DNA of 64,000 nt from Acridotheres tristis (lineage: Eukaryota; Chordata; Aves; Passeriformes; Sturnidae): positions 6,428,479 to 6,492,478 of the forward strand of contig CM072899.1 of assembly GCA_037013685.1 (NCBI GenBank), written 5' to 3'. This document shows, piece by piece, positions 20,969 to 35,385 of this stretch. The position numbers and the translations under genes are program-made. The notes beneath the pieces were generated by a model that was given only the letters and a program-made list of their open reading frames with translations, ran no database searches and was not told where the DNA came from. Within the stretch, counting starts at the first letter, position 1. Each line of letters begins with the position of its first letter.

Positions 20969-22563
20969 TGAAATATAGGAGAGCCACAAACAACAGGAAG
21001 AAACGTGGTGAGATCAGACATTGCTGATGGTTTTGCTGAGTAGATGAAGGACATGCAAAATCTAGAAAAATAAGCCTTGCTGGGATAATTTTACATCATT
21101 ATCTGATGCTCTCACTTGTGGTGTCTGAGCTTGGTCTTGTGTATATTCTCAAGCAGATTGGAAGTGACAGTGTTCTGATAGCTCCAGTGCTGACAACTGG
21201 CCCAATCACTCAAGTTTATCCAGTTTTTCTCTTGTATTTATTGACCATTAATGAATCAGGACTTATTCCTCAGAGAGACTGAGCTACAGCTGAATCTCTG
21301 ATAAAGCCAGGAGTAATACTCAGAAATACAAGAATACCAACAGGAAAATTAAACAGGCATCAGAAACGGTCTAAGTACCTAATGCAAAATAATGTCCTAT
21401 TTCAAATTCATCCTTAATAGCCTCTCTTAAATCTGTCTAATATATTTTTAACACGTAACGTTCCTGTCTGGAATATTTTGTTTCTTATTTCTCCAACTCT
21501 TCTCCAGGGGAGCAAAGATTTGCATAATATTAGGTTAAAAGCCAATTGAGGATATACTACATGGAAATTTTGTAAAAGAGATTCATCCCCTCTCTGTGAA
21601 GGGGAACCAGGCTCAGAGCAGCTTTACAAAGGCACCAAAAGCCAGACAATACCCACAGGTTCTGCTTGATACCAACAGTGCCTGGCAGGAAATGTGAAGG
21701 CACTGAATAGTTAATAGACCCATCACTATGGTACATAAAGCAGACAGTGCCAGGGCAATATAAAATCTCCCCAGAAGAATGATAAGGTGGTTACTGAAAA
21801 GTGATTATGATTTATAAGCTCATAGAAAGGGCAGGGCTGGTGCTAAATGTCCCAACATAGCTGAGTCCCTTTTAATGTAGTGGCTGCACACCAGTTCTCA
21901 GTAACAGGGCATGCCCTCTTATCCACAATTCCCATCTCTCAGCATAGATAAAAGTTTCTATTTGGGATCATTTTTAACTTTTAAATACTGAATAATACAC
22001 TTTATAAGGAATACAAATAATAAGTAACTCCAGCTGTCAGCAAGAGAACAATAACTTCAATTTTTTTAATAGCCTTCATCATTCAGCAATCATGCCAGGA
22101 AGATTTATAGTAGCAGCCATATTTTTTTTTTTTATAGTAGGTTGTAGAGGAAACGCTTTTTGGTTTTTGTGAAGGTCACTCTGACCACCACTTGTTCCAG
22201 GGCAACTTCTGTGCAAGTGGTTCTAAAGTCCAAGTTTAGAAAACATCATTACTGAAGAAGGGCAAAAAACAGCCCTAAAAATTCAGTGCACAAAAAAAAT
22301 CTGCAATGCCCAAACAAATCGATAGCAGAGTATGAAAAATAGCATAGCAAATAAAATAGCTGATCTGCTGGCTGTTTGAGAAATGCTTCATTCTGACCTG
22401 AAGTTTCAGGTAAAAAATTACAAGTTTTGCACCCAAAGTTGTGTTCATATTTTAAATGAACTCCAACCTGACCAAAAAGGGCTCATTTCTGGGCCTCATT
22501 TTGAGGCAGTTGCTCACACTAAAGTCTGTGAAATCTATTGGTGTAGTTTTCTTTCCCCTGTGC
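20969..22563. other. Unique AT-rich non-coding DNA
   Basis: Essentially frame-poor. A perfect POU octamer ATTTGCAT at 21518-21525 is present but about two are expected by chance in a window this size. An 11-base T-run lies near 22122. No gene or repeat family is recognised. Confidence 0.5.
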
Positions 22564-22745
22564 ATAAAATCGTTTAGGTGGGAAAAGACCTCTAAAATCA
22601 TCAAGTCCAACCATTAAGCCAGCACTGCCAAGCCACCATTAAACCATGTCCCCAGGTGCCACATCTATGTATCTTTTAAATTCCCCCAGGCGTGGTGACT
22701 CCCATCACTTCCCTGGGCATGCAACCTTTTGGGCAGGTACTGTGT
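22564..22745 (-). mobile_element. CR1 LINE 3' fragment, antisense (second subfamily)
   Basis: Characteristic avian CR1 wording on the plus strand: GGGAAAAGACCTCTAAAATC, CAAGTCCAACCATTAAGCCA, CACTGCCAAGCCACCATTAA and CACTTCCCTGGGCA. The phrase set differs from the copy at 20871, so the two belong to different CR1 subfamilies. The copy is truncated at its 5' end near 22745 and lacks the terminal octamer repeat. No coding capacity remains. Confidence 0.9.
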
Positions 22746-25700
22746 TTTCTGTCTTAGTTTATTCTGAAAATATGTATTCTTGCAGACTGAGTCAACCTGG
22801 CTCCTCAGCTGAAGCCAAGCTGCTTGAGTTAATTCCTCTCCCAAAACCATCAGGTGCTGATAAGAAAAGGGGCCACAGGAGATTCTCCTGAGTGCCCAGT
22901 GACCACCTGCTCTCCCCAGCCTGATCAATAGGTTTTAAATAGAGCAAGAAGGAAAGGAGGTGGGTGTAATTCCCTCATTCTGAGGAAGCTGGGGATGAGG
23001 TGAGGACGTGTGTGGCACTGCCAGCATCATCTTCTCAGCAGGATGGTGAGTGAGGGCTGCTGCTTGTGCTGCCCTTCCTTTGTATCCTGGTACCCCATCA
23101 GCTTAAATTACGTGGAGCTTAGTCTGTGATTGAACCAGGCAAGTTTGTGGCTGTTGGCTTTAGGTTGTGTTCCAAAAACCATGACTTCCTCTATCAAGTA
23201 TGGTTTGTCTCTCCTGCTGCTAACTAGCATTGTTATAATTGGTATTATTTTTATGATTACACTGCTGGATCACAGGCAATATAGAAGCAATGTAGTGGGT
23301 GTGCAACAGTAGAAATGATCCTTAAAATATGTTGGGTGAAATGAGGATTGGAAGAGGATAGCAATTGTCTCTGTTTGCTAGAGATTTCCCCACCCAGAAT
23401 CAGAATCCTGCTTTTTTTAAAAAAATACAGGCTCTCTTCTATCCAAAATACTTTAGAGTTATTTCATCTCCTGTTTAACTCCTGGCTAATAATTTCATCT
23501 TTCATTTCCTCCTATTGTTCACCCTGGCATGTATCCCATCTATTATAAACCCCAGATATCAGAAAGTAATTTTTTTAGGGAGAGGAAAGTAAGAGTCAGC
23601 TGGTTTGAAGTAAGGTTTTTATAGCAGCACAAGTTCTGGAAGCACTGTGTAGAAACTGGTATTAAAGAAATAGCTCTATGAGAGGAAACTGGAGAGGAGA
23701 CAAAGTTTTCTGTGAGAGCTGTATTGCTGCCAAAGCAAGGGTAATTGCTCCTGTTTAGGACCCTAATACAGAATGGTGTTTTGCAGACACTGAGGAGAGA
23801 TATGAAGTTGCCACTAGATAAACACTCATGGGAGCTGGCTTTTTCTGAAAATCTCCAGCTAATTACTTTACTGAAGCAGCTGCCTGCAAAGCAGCCTTTT
23901 AAGAAAATTAAAAAGTCTGTAAATATGGCTTTTGTCTCCGTGTCTGCAGACATGGAGACAAACTGCAGAGTCCATCAGCTGGCCTGGAGTACGTGTCTCA
24001 CATCAGGGACTGTGCATCCCTAGTGCTGTGCTACTTCCACACCTTCCTTCTTCCCGCTGAGAGAGGCTGCTTTAAGGCTTAATGTTCCTTTTGTCTTGGG
24101 AAGGTGGGTCAGATTCCCAAAAATATCAGCAAAGCCTGGGCTAGAATTCCTGTCTGAGAGTGCTGGGTGTAGCCTTGTAGCTCTGCTAAGGAACCCATCT
24201 GCATCCCTTTTCTCTCCTACACCTGGACCAGAATGCACAAAGGTGTGTGAGTGCTCTTTGGCCATTTAGGCAGGGCAGGTTTATGGGGCTTTCCAGAGGA
24301 CACATAAAACTATCTTTCTGGCAAATCTATAGAGGAAATGGTGAAGGAACAGAAGGTGCAAATATTGGAGTTTTGTTTGCACTGGTGGTCCTCGTTCAGT
24401 TAAGAAACAAAATATATGACATGTGGGGATTGAAATAGTGAATCAAATTGTTCGAGGAGTCCCAAATCATAAGAGGACTCTACAGATTAGATTAGGAGCA
24501 GGATGTCTGGTTGCTGTCCTGGAGTAGCAGACCCATCTCATTCACTGTGAGTTTTCTTTCCTTGCCAGGAGATGTAAGGGATATTTTATAATCTGTAATG
24601 CCCATTGCTGGTTATTCTTTGATGTGCAGAACTCAAGACTAATATTCCTCTAAATCACAGCTTTTCACTAAACTCTTCATCTCCCCTACCTCAGGTTCCT
24701 GAGCCAGAAGGAAGGACTGATGCTTTGCAGGTATCTCCTGCTCTCCTGCTGTTGTAGGTTCGAACATTATAAAAGTAACTCTGCCGATCTCAGGGAGCCT
24801 AATGTTGTTTTCAAGGGTATGTCTCACAGGCCACCCCACTTCCACACCAAAGGCAGCCCTGGCAGGAGCTGAAGGTCAAAAAAATTCAATTTGCTTTTCC
24901 TGAAGACTTTTTTGTGGAAAGGCTGAAGGAGAGCTGCTAGGTTTAGAAAGGGAATAAGGATAAGCAGTGGCTCTACCAGGTCAGTCCAAGAACCTGTTCA
25001 TTTGAATGAGGGATAGCAATACCAGAGGTAAAGATGAAGGTGTCAGAAAAAGATGGAATGTGCCTCAAAGTTAGGAAATAAACAGCCCATGATATGTGTT
25101 TGCCAGTAGCTAGTCCACAACACAAATCTTTCTCTCATCTGTCCAAAATATTGACAACTAATTGAACTCTACTGGTTTAAATGTATATTTTCATATAGAG
25201 CTACCAAGGGGATAAATGTTGTCTTCTCCCTGAAGGATTATTAGGGCTAATAACAAAGGAAGTGTGACAACTCTGTTTTGCACCAGTTTTCTGAGGGGTG
25301 CAGGAATAAGTTTTCTAGTGACACATGCTATGTCAACTTGCAGATTGATGGTTCATTGTGCTGATGCACTGTGTGTTATTTATGACCTCTATTTCCAGCA
25401 GCTCCCTAGGAGTTGCACTCACTGTACTGTTCAGGTGTGATCCAAAATCTCTTGAATCCTCCAGCACTTCCAGCACTGGTGTGCTTAAGATTAGTGTGCC
25501 AGGACATAGGTCTGGTCCCACAGATGTCAGTTTTTAAATACCATACTGTTCTGGATTAATTATTGTTCACCTGTAGCTGTGTTTTGGTTTTGATGAAGAG
25601 TTATGATGATAACCAGGTTCTCACCCTTTATGGAAAGGCAGCACTTCATAAATACAAAGCTGTGCTCTTTCTATGTCAGTGCTGGTTTCCTACAAACCTA

Positions 25701-26139
25701 GAAATGAAATTATGTGGCTGCTGTGTTAAGAGTGTAACCATTGAACAGCTATTGCTAAGAGGTCATTCTGAAATATGTAAATAAGGAAAAGAATTCCATA
25801 TGGTCCAGAAAAACCAACAATTGCCACATGGTGCTTCTGAAGAGGCAGAAAGCATTTGCTTTTTTTCTTGCAGCATAAAGACAGAGCAGTACCTGGTGAC
25901 AGAAGCAAGAATTGGTGGATTATCCCCAGTGGGGCTCCCTAAAGATCCTTGGGGTCAGAGATATGTGGATATGCTGGTCTGAAGGTTCACTGACGTTGTT
26001 ACATGGCTCTAAATGGTAGTGGGTAGAAGTCACTGCTAAGCATGTAGAGAGCCAGAAAGGTGACTAGAAGTCAATATTTTCCTTTAACTCTTCTGTTAGC
26101 AGTCTGCTATAAAGAAGAGGCTATTATGAGGCAGCAAAG
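22746..26139. other. Unique non-coding DNA, nothing recognised
   Basis: Opposed short frames occur at 23543-24023 and elsewhere without domains. A GGTTCGAAC word at 24757-24765 resembles a tRNA B box but has no tRNA fold around it. No repeats of note. Confidence 0.5.
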
Positions 26140-26260
26140 AGTTAAAAACTACAACAAAAACTCTAGACAGATTAAACATTAAATTTCTGACGCTCATTAA
26201 ACAGTTAATTATTTACTAGTGGCACTAGAGAGAGCACACGAATTCTCTAGATTGGAACAA
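26140..26260. promoter_or_regulatory. Short AT-rich enhancer-like patch
   Basis: Contains TTAAACATTAAATTTC, a CpG-retaining TGACGCTCATTAAAC and AGTTAATTATTTACTAG within about 60 bases. Dense homeodomain-like cores suggest but do not prove a regulatory element. Confidence 0.25.
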
Positions 26261-29200
26261 ATGCAGTGATGCAGTCCAGGCTATTTTTAAGAGCAGAGCT
26301 TTGGACACAGTGTGCTGAATCTGCTGTGTCCCGTCACTATGTGCATCATTTCAAGCTTTTATAAACAGCCATGTTTTTTCAGGAGTCAGATATTAGGCAA
26401 GCACTAGGGCAGCATCACAGAGGAGTGACATAGCAGTGTCATAAACATTTGCAGAGATCCAAGCAGGGCCTTGAGATGGCTAAATGTTTGGGAAAACAGA
26501 TTATCTGGGGAGGACGGGTTGTTATGGGACTTGGAAGGCTACATTGGCTGTGCCAGCAATATGTAGATAGCAAATTCTTTCAAGCTTCCAAATTCCCAGA
26601 ATCCTTCTGAGGTCTGTGCCATTCAAAATAGCAGCAGTTTGCTGGAGAACCTTTTCAGCAAAGGGTAATGTATTTCTTCTGCTCCTTGCATGAATGTACT
26701 AATAGCAGAGGAAACTCCTGTGAATGTCAGGAGGCAGATGCATAGGGCAGGATGCCACTTCCTCCTCCACCCCATCTCTGTGGAGGTGAGGGCAACTTCC
26801 AAGTGCATGGACTCCCTCTTTCCTGCAAAGCTGCTGCATTTGAATTGTGCATGCAGGACTGATGGCATGAAAATCTTGTCAGAGTTGTAGAGGGAGTGAT
26901 TTTAATGTACAGAGTGTTCTAGTGTATGTAGCCCTGCTTTTTAATTAGCTGCACCTCTTGTGTAACAGCAGTGCAGCTCAGAACCCATTTCCTTGGAAAC
27001 ACTTCTTTGCCAGCAGCTGCCTGTTGCTTTCCTGTTATAGAAGGGGGTGTGGGTATTTGAGAAGTATGGTGATGGTATTTTTTTATCTTAAATGTGAGTT
27101 CAGGAACTGACTTGCAATACAACACAAAGATGAGCTGCAAGGAACTAGTGCAGCTGATGTGGGACTTACTTTTTGGGAATCTAACTGCTATGGATCCTTG
27201 GAGGAGAGGAGCTGGTGTGTCCTGTAGGGAGGCAGTGCATCAAGAGGGAAGAGTATTTTGTGTATGAATGGAACATAACCACCCCATTACCTCTGTGCAG
27301 GATGCAAACCCTTAACAGCTGGGATGGGCTTTTGGTTGGTTTGAATGCTGTGGCCAGTGGAGTGGACCCTTATCCCTACTTGAATTAGAGAGACATCATT
27401 AGAGAGACTTGGATATGAGTGACATCAGCAAATGTGTTATCTAAGCGACCTTCAAATAATATTATTTAACAGCAGTGACAAATGCACTGACAATCCTTTG
27501 GGGAAAAGCCCTGACTAACGTAAGCAGTTACCGTATTACCCAAACACAGAAGGGAAATGCAGATCTGGTGTTCAGAGCCTGTTCCCTGTGCTGCACACCC
27601 GTCCAACTGATGCAATTCCCATGCATGTCTTGGCAGTACTTGTTACATCCTACCCCAGGGGAGGTGACCCTTGCTTCACTGAGAGGGGAAAAAAGTCCCT
27701 CCCAGAACTCACCAGTTCCAGTTTGACCGTGCACTTTCTAATGACTTGCGTTTACTTTCCCAATTCCTGCGTAATGAAAATTGGCAAACTTCTTTGGAGA
27801 GAGCCCATGACTCTGCACTTACTGAGCAGCATCAGACTGCTGAGCAGTGTCTCTTCTTTGACAGCTCCCATGATGCTGTGACTTATTTCCATGTGCTGGA
27901 GCAAAGAGGGATCTAAGGCAGAGAGGCCCAAATGGAACAGGGGGAAGCTGCCACGAAAAAGCCATGTTAAACAATTTGTCTGGAATTAAAAAGGTCACAC
28001 TGTGGAGTAAGTGGAGTCATCACTGACAGCAGTTCTTCCTTACCAGCATGAAGGAAGAGAAGATGTGCTCTTGAAACCTGTGCCATCACTAGTCAGGGAT
28101 GGGTTGGTGGAAGTGGGGTTTATAACTGCTGCCTTACAAAATGTAAAGGTCAAAACTGTGGGGAGAGAGAGTGAGAGATTGTTGTTGCTATCTCAATCTG
28201 TTTGGAACACTTATGATAATAGAGTAAGGAGAAGGAAAAAAATATCTGAAATTTGGTCCGTATATTAGCACAGCAAACAGAGCTTTTTAAAGTTTTCTTA
28301 TTTTTTCCCAGAGGAAAGTTGTGGAGAAACTTTCAAAGGAAAAAACCTGAATAGTAATACCTGAAATATGGTATTACTAAAACTTCTTTCATGTACTGCT
28401 CCCCAAATAGAACATTGCACCATGTCACAGGGTCATGCCTCTATCTTCTTTCTAATGACTTTTTAAGCCTATGTAGTGTGAAACACCTCTAGAAAAAGTC
28501 AAAATGTGGATGCTGTGCACCCTGTCATGGTTTTGTTTACACACAAGGAAATAGGAGCTTACACTGAGAGCTTTGATGCTGCCCTCAGTCCTTGAAGCAG
28601 GTTTCCCTTCAGCTGACATCTCTTGCTGCTGCTTGATGAATCCCATCGGGTCCATTGGCAGAGAAACTTTTGCAAAGTATTTCAGATATGGAGAAGGAAT
28701 AGATAGTGTGGTTTAGAGCACCTGGGGAGGCTGGCTTAGTTTTAGGAGCCACTCAAACATTTGCACCTCTCAGGGATTTAAAAAATAAATGTCTTTTCTA
28801 TGGTGCCAAGGGAATTGTGAGAGAAGGAGGAATCCTCTACACTGGGATCACTGAGGGTATGGCAGTGGGATCTGCTGGCTGCCCCCAAGAAGCTGTGGGT
28901 GCAGGGGGCTGGTTCATCACAGGGTGCTGTCACCTCAGTGTAGAAGTCCCAAATGACAAAAGGGAGTGTCCCAGCAAAAGGAGAGGGAGGCAGAAAAGGG
29001 AAAACACAGAAGGCCCAAAGGAAAAACAAGTGAGGTATTTTCTGTCTGGAAATACACTGTGGTGATTGGCAACAGCCTTTTTGAGATTGAATAAATCCAA
29101 ATACTGAGCGTGATAGAGGTTTTGAGATTTTTCTTGTCTTAAAATAAAACTTGATTTTTAAATTTTTTTTTAATGAAACCCTCTATTATAAAAACAGACT

Positions 29201-31375
29201 TTTTGCTTGCCCTGGCTCTGGGACAACTGCTGATATACTAAACCTGGGACACAGCAAAGGACTTGCATTTCATTTTAAAAGTGCTAGATGGGAGATGAAC
29301 ATAACAGAACCCACGTTAGCTCAAAACCCAGAGCACTCAAAAATGCAGCATGTCTCTCCTTGCCTATCCTCCCTGTTTTGATATTCATCCACAGCTCTGT
29401 GTTCCCTTCTGATTTCATTTTGCCAAATTTAAAAGCTTTGGCATTGCAAAGCTACCAATGATGCACTAGGACTCTAAAATGAATTGTTATTTTTTTGGCT
29501 GCTCTGAAAAGACCATAAACTAAACTTGACTCTTTCTCCATATATTAAGCTCAGCTGCTGCTTCCCTTTCTGATCTAATCTGCAATAGGTGGTTGTCATA
29601 TCCTGAATACTTCTCCACCTGGATCTCTGTGGTTTCCATAAAAAGTCAGGCATTCTTACAGGAGAAATGCAATATGCACATAAATCCAGCATGCCATTTT
29701 TTTACAGAAGGCTGAATCTTTTATCATCAGTCCCATGACAAAGCCTGAGTGCTTGCAGCAATGATCCCTCACAGATCAAGCACTACAGACTTTGCACTTC
29801 CAGGAATAAACACCACAGTTAAAATGTGAATATATTTCTACAACTGCTGCAGTGAAGAACAAGCACTGTTACTGATTCAGCTGAAATGCTTCTTGCAGAG
29901 CAAGCATCAAAGCAAGGCTGTTTTATCAGTTTACATACTTTGAGCAGAGAGTTTATTTCTTGTGTAATCCTCCCTGAGGCGCTCCAGTGGCTGAGCAGAA
30001 CCATTGCAGAAACCTCTGCTTCCTGCTTTGTAAATGTAATTTCTGCTCCCTTCCCTCTGCTTTTGGGCCGACTTCTGAGAGGTCTTTGCATGTGCTGTTG
30101 CTGAATCTGAGAGAGATCTGTTTTATGAGGAAAACATGGATTTGGGTTTTTAAAGGATTCCTGGCTTTAGACAAAAATGGCTGATTTGCTTTGAGATCAG
30201 CTTCATCTCACTGTGGAAGTGAGCTGAAACAAACAGGCTGGAACAAGGGGTGATTTTTTCCATGTGCAGGGATCACACCAGGACTGAAAGCTACTGTGTG
30301 TTGCTCAGCTGCAGGTCTGCAGCATTGCACTTGAGCTATTTGTTCCTCAGCCCTCTGGCTGTGAGAGGGCCTTGGTAAAATCAGTGAGCTGTGAGCCATA
30401 GGTTGTTTTCTACCAGCCAGGACTGACTTTAGATAGTGCACTTTAATGTAGCACCACAGCCTTGGAGAGCTCTCTCCTCCTGTTTTTGTGCTCTCCTCCT
30501 GCTATTAGGATGGACATCTTACAAAGGTTCCTTATGCTTTGAACCAATAGTGAGGACTGTAAAAAGCAGCTTCTTAGTTTTATCTTTTCATTGACTCCAG
30601 CTCTGGGGATCTTCCTTGTGTGAACTTCATGGGAGACCTACCAAGAAAGAGACAAAACTGTTTTAGGATATGGGTGAGGTGGGTTCATTGCTTTCAAGGG
30701 TGGCATATCTGTCTTGGGTGGGAAGCCCATTGCAGCTCCAACACAGCAGGTGTTTAGTGTTTGAGGCTTTTCCCCTGGTAATATTCAGAGGGCACTGCAT
30801 GGCTGGGTGTTTCTGCTGCTTATAATAAAACCTGGGCAGTGCAGGTCGAGCCATGCTAAGAGATGTGCTGCAGCACCAAGCACTGTCTATCTCCTGTTGT
30901 TTCCTATCCCCATGCCCTGCTTCCAAAACCAGGTTGAGGTTCTCCTTGGATGTTTGGCTTTACATGCAATTAATGTAGTGGCTGCCAGGTAATAATGATG
31001 CTGCCCAAACTGAGAGATAATGTGAGACCTGCTACTGACTTGATTTCCTACTTGTGTTGAAGTAGGACTTGTGTTTGATAGTTAGACTTGCCGATTTTAA
31101 AGCTCTTTTCCAACATTAAAAATCCTAAGGAGCCTTTGGTTGCTGTGGGACTTGATCATCATCAGGCCCCTCTGGCTCTGCTGATGGACTCAGGACGTGG
31201 GAAGGGTCCTTCATCCCCCTTCTTGTTCTGGGGTCTGTTTTCACCTCTGCTGTACTTCTCACCCCTACTGCCACCTGTGCTGTTTCTCTTCCAAATGAAG
31301 CTGCCAGCAAAAGCTTTTGTTGTGCTGGCTAAGCCCAGGTGGCAGTTTTGAGGACAGAGAAGAGGCACAGCAATT
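26261..31375. other. Unique non-coding DNA, nothing recognised
   Basis: Five kilobases with only scattered open frames below 120 codons, frequently opposed on the other strand (for example 28706-29065 against 28778-29029). No repeat family, CpG cluster or RNA gene is recognised. A 14-bp palindrome at 27454-27467 is within chance expectation. Confidence 0.55.
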
Positions 31376-34300
31376 TTTTTATTTTTTTTTGAGACAGTTT
31401 GTTCCTAAGCACAGGAAGTTTCTGATAAGGAGTTAGTTCATTCATAGCTGACACCAGAAATGACTGCCTTCTGTCAAGGCAATGCCTTGGTTTCAAAGGA
31501 GCAGTGTTGGGTAAAGCAGGGAGTAGTCAGTTCTCTTTCAGTTATGGTGAATGCTTTTTTTTGCCTACAAGTTGGTTATCTTCAACCATTTCCCTTAGAG
31601 GAGTGGTCAGTCTTTATTGATGTTGGATTCTGTTATTTTTAGTAATTAACAATGCTTCTCCAGTGCCAAAGGTTATTTTATGAGTTGTTATAAATCGTTG
31701 ACATTTCAGGTCCTGTATTGTTACTGAGACCTTCTGATAATTATTTTCTAAATGCATTTCCCAACATCACACTATTGGTATATTTACTTCTCGAGATAGA
31801 AGAAGGTAGGTTAGTCCATGGGAAAAAACATCCCAAGACTGAAACGGATTTCTGGAAATAAATAGCCATGCTACTTTTATGCTTATAGTTGAAATCAGAT
31901 GAAGTTATGGATGAATGACAGAATGTCTCTTGTTTCAGTGAAAACTCATTTTGTGGGTTTTTTTGCATTTGGCATAGAAAGACAAAGATCAATTTTGTTG
32001 AAGAGTTTCCTGTTTCATGTTCTTAACATACTTGTGGAAAAATAAATGATCTTAGGAGGTGGATTTTGGTACCAATTCCATTTTCCTGTCTTTGGTTTTA
32101 CCCGATATCTCTGGAACATCAGGAGATATGTCATGATTGCAGGGAGGATGGTTCATGGCTGTTTCTGGTTGCAGTCATGTCCAGGAACCCAAACAAAATT
32201 ACAGGACACGCTGGAGCACAGATTATTTGCAACAAGGGCACGTTGACCCAAACATTGTTTTTTGTTACCACTTTTCCTTTTTGTGGGCATTTTTTAAGTG
32301 TGACCTTGAGTGTAAAATGCTGCTAGTTCATTCCCCCTCTGGTTTGTGGCTTTCCTCCTGAGTCTTGCACTGGGGGTCATCATTACATTGGTTGAAAGAC
32401 TACAAAGGACAGATGTTGTAAGGCTCTGTGAGTCACTCTGTTGCCAAGGTCCTGTGTCCTCTCTCCACAAGATATCAGCTAAACTTCCATGGAAGCAGAA
32501 AACCTCTTGTGAAATGCATAACCCTGACTCTAAATGCTACTGCTTTTCTACTCACCTAGACCTCTTGGGGAAGAGGCCTGGGGGAGTTGAGGGCAAAATC
32601 ATTCTAGTCACTCTTTCTGGTAGTCTCCTTGCTGCCTGAAAGAGCCATGGATAAGCTGTGAGAGAAGTGCAACTCCTTGTCACTGTCCCACACGTCTTGT
32701 CCCCTCTATGTTTCTACCATTGGTTTTAGATTGATAAAGAATTGTTCTTCAAGGCAGATATCCCAAATAATGGTTTTTCAGCCAGAGCCAAACAAAATTA
32801 TAGTCTTTCTAACTAAAAAGGCTAAAGTTCTTGCTGCCCCAGATTTGCTGTTGCAGCAGTTCTATTTACCACTCTGCCTTTGGGATGATAAATGGCAGTG
32901 AAATTGTAATGCCTACTTTAAATTGTACCATGTTGATTTGGTAAATACAATGTATGTAACTCTACACAGGGCTATACTTGATGGGATAAAATCCAGGAAT
33001 TCAATACTTAGACACCGTAGTATGTTGGCTTCTTTGTTCATATCCCTTTTTAGTTATGCAGGACCTTTAGAAGACAGTTCTTAAAATAAATATCTGTGGC
33101 TCTTTGTGTTACTGAGATAAAAGGGTGAGAGGAGTATTTCAGTTTAAATGAAGTTGTAGTAGTCCTGGCTGCTCTGAGGGGTCTGAAGCTGGGGTCTGCT
33201 CTAGTTCTCTCCTTTCCAGTGTGTTGCATTAGAAGCAGAGGCAGAACAGCCAGCCACTGGGGGAGAGGGAAATCTGCTGTCACTCCAGCTAACTCAGAGA
33301 GACTCTGGGTCCTCCTACAAGCTCTTACTGGGTGCCTGAAGTTGGTTTATACTTCTAAATAGACATATCCAGCTATGTTGCAAGAAGTGCATGGCTCTTC
33401 ATCCTTAACAGTCTGCACAGATAAGGGCTGTTTGCTACCAGAGAACCTGTTTTTCCAAGTAATGAAGTAAAGCCAACTGGATTGGTGATAAGGGCTTGCT
33501 TTTGCTAGACAGGATTCATCCCAGGAGAGTGTGATGCAAACAGCTCAAACACTGCTGCAGCAGAATAACCCTTCATCTGGGGTGCTTCCTGGCCTGTGAG
33601 TACTACAGAGATTTTTTTGGAGCCTCTAGGAATGGCATTTTAGATGGAGTCATTAGATGTGGTGCAAGTAATTTAATGGTAAAATTTTAGTAGCGTGTGT
33701 GCATGCTATACTCCAGTTGAAAAAGGGATACGATCCTTATTATTGCACAGGGAGCTGAAATCCTCCTAAATGTGCCTTGCATATGTTTTTAAGGGAATTA
33801 AATTGCAGGACTGGATTATCCCATGGAGAATATGTCTCTGCTCAGAAAACAAATCGGGGTGTAGTGTTACACATACTGTAGGTCTTGGGTATGTGGAGTT
33901 TGTGCCTCTCGTGACAAGCCTGTTCAGTTATGGGCAGCTTTCTGAATAAATCTCACTGTGTGTGCCACCAGAGCCATATGCTTCTGTGGTTACATTTGCT
34001 GGGTTGTGCTGATATAAATTTAAGCAGGATTTGTTGTTGTAAAAAGAAAATGTGTTTGTATCTAATCAAATTCCACCTTGTTTTATACTCCTGTTCAGCT
34101 CTAGTGATTCCTGCAAAGATATGACTAACATCAGCTTTGGCTTTGCTGTGTAGTTTTGCAGGAGGCTTCAGCAGAGCAAGAATCTGCCATTATTCATTCC
34201 AGAATTTCTGTCACTGGTAAAAGTTGTTATATTCTTGAAGGGAAAGGCTTCAGTTAGAAGCTGGTTGTGTTTCTGTTGTTTTTATGTTTTCCATGATGTT

Positions 34301-35361
34301 CAGAGCAATACAGTTCACAGAATTAACTGTCCCCCTTTAATGGAATGTGAGTGTGAAGCTGCTGAAAGCAGCTGAAGGACCAGGATAGCTGGGAAATCTG
34401 CAGCCTATTGGCTGTATTAACAATGCTGAGAAACATCTGCCCTGCCAGTCTCTCAATTCTGCTGGTTCCACTTCATTATTTAGAGCAGAGAGAACACTTG
34501 AGTGTTTTTTTTTCTTCCTCTGAGAGTGGATGCAGTAACATTTCTCCTGGTGATTTGTACAGATAACATAGTGATTTCGAGTGTGTTTCATGATGCAAGA
34601 ATTACTTTTTGAGACTTTCAGATAATTAAGTGAAGAACGCAAAATTGTCTTGCTATTTCATCAATCAGTGTAAAATGCTGCCAGTGATTAACATCTCCAT
34701 TAAAAGTACTCTCTTGAACTGCTCAAAAAAAAAGTTTCAAGTGTGACATATTGGTACATTAAAAAGAAAGTACTGAGCAGTGCAGTGTAGTGCCACTGTC
34801 AGTTTGCAGATTTGATAGTTACAGCGTAGATCAGGCTGGGGATAGTGCTGGACACCAGAACTACTTTTTTTCTGTGAAGAAGCAAGCATGTAGAAAATAG
34901 TATATTTTTCTGGTTATAGCAACTCCTATATTTATAGACTTTGTGCAGTGGAAACTAAAGCTGTTTGTCAGACTGAATGAAGAATAATGAAATGCATGCA
35001 TCTGAGAGTGATGTGACATTCTGTAATAATTAAATATTTCCAATAAGCCATATACAGATGCATAATATCCATTAGAGGCCAGGAGCCTCAGGGTTTTTAT
35101 CACCAGGCTGGGCAGTAATCTTTTTGTTTGGAATAAATATTTTGAATTTTCCATTTTGTTACTGGCTTTAGGGGCGACTTTCTTCCCTGATGCTACTGTT
35201 GTAAAGGCCACTCAATGTCAGTCTGTAGCGTTAATTAAGGAACAAAGCTACTACAGAAGACAGGAGTCAGGTACAAGTAAGTGTATATATGTTATTTGAA
35301 GCAAATGCACCAAAGAGGGCTCTTCAGACAATAAAATGTCCTGAAGTATCATCAGTCACAC
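31376..35361. other. Unique non-coding DNA; two weak AT-rich patches
   Basis: No gene is recognised. Patches at about 34620-34720 and 34980-35080 are CpG-poor and carry ATTA cores similar to the enhancer-like blocks elsewhere, but they are weaker. Three plus-strand frames overlap in 32046-32361 without any domain. Confidence 0.5.
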
Positions 35362-35385
35362 TTTTTTTTTTTTTTTTTTTTTTTT
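35362..35385. repeat. Poly-T run, 24 bases
   Basis: Uninterrupted T24. It could be the poly-A tail of an antisense retroposed sequence, but the preceding sequence on the other strand has no recognisable gene or LINE and I see no flanking duplication. Confidence 0.9.

Noticed and set aside
21518..21525. Perfect POU octamer ATTTGCAT
   Set aside because: About two occurrences of any 8-mer on either strand are expected by chance in 64 kb, and nothing around it adds support.
24757..24765. GGTTCGAAC resembling a tRNA B box
   Set aside because: No A box, acceptor stem or anticodon arm can be placed around it at tRNA distances.
28523..28540. TGTCATGGTTTTG resembling an avian LTR terminus
   Set aside because: The following sequence does not match the LTR at 9.65 kb and no partner terminus or duplication is seen within about 700 bases.
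35362..35385. T24 as the tail of an antisense processed pseudogene
   Set aside because: The sequence to the right, read on the minus strand, contains no recognisable gene or LINE, and no flanking direct repeat is seen.
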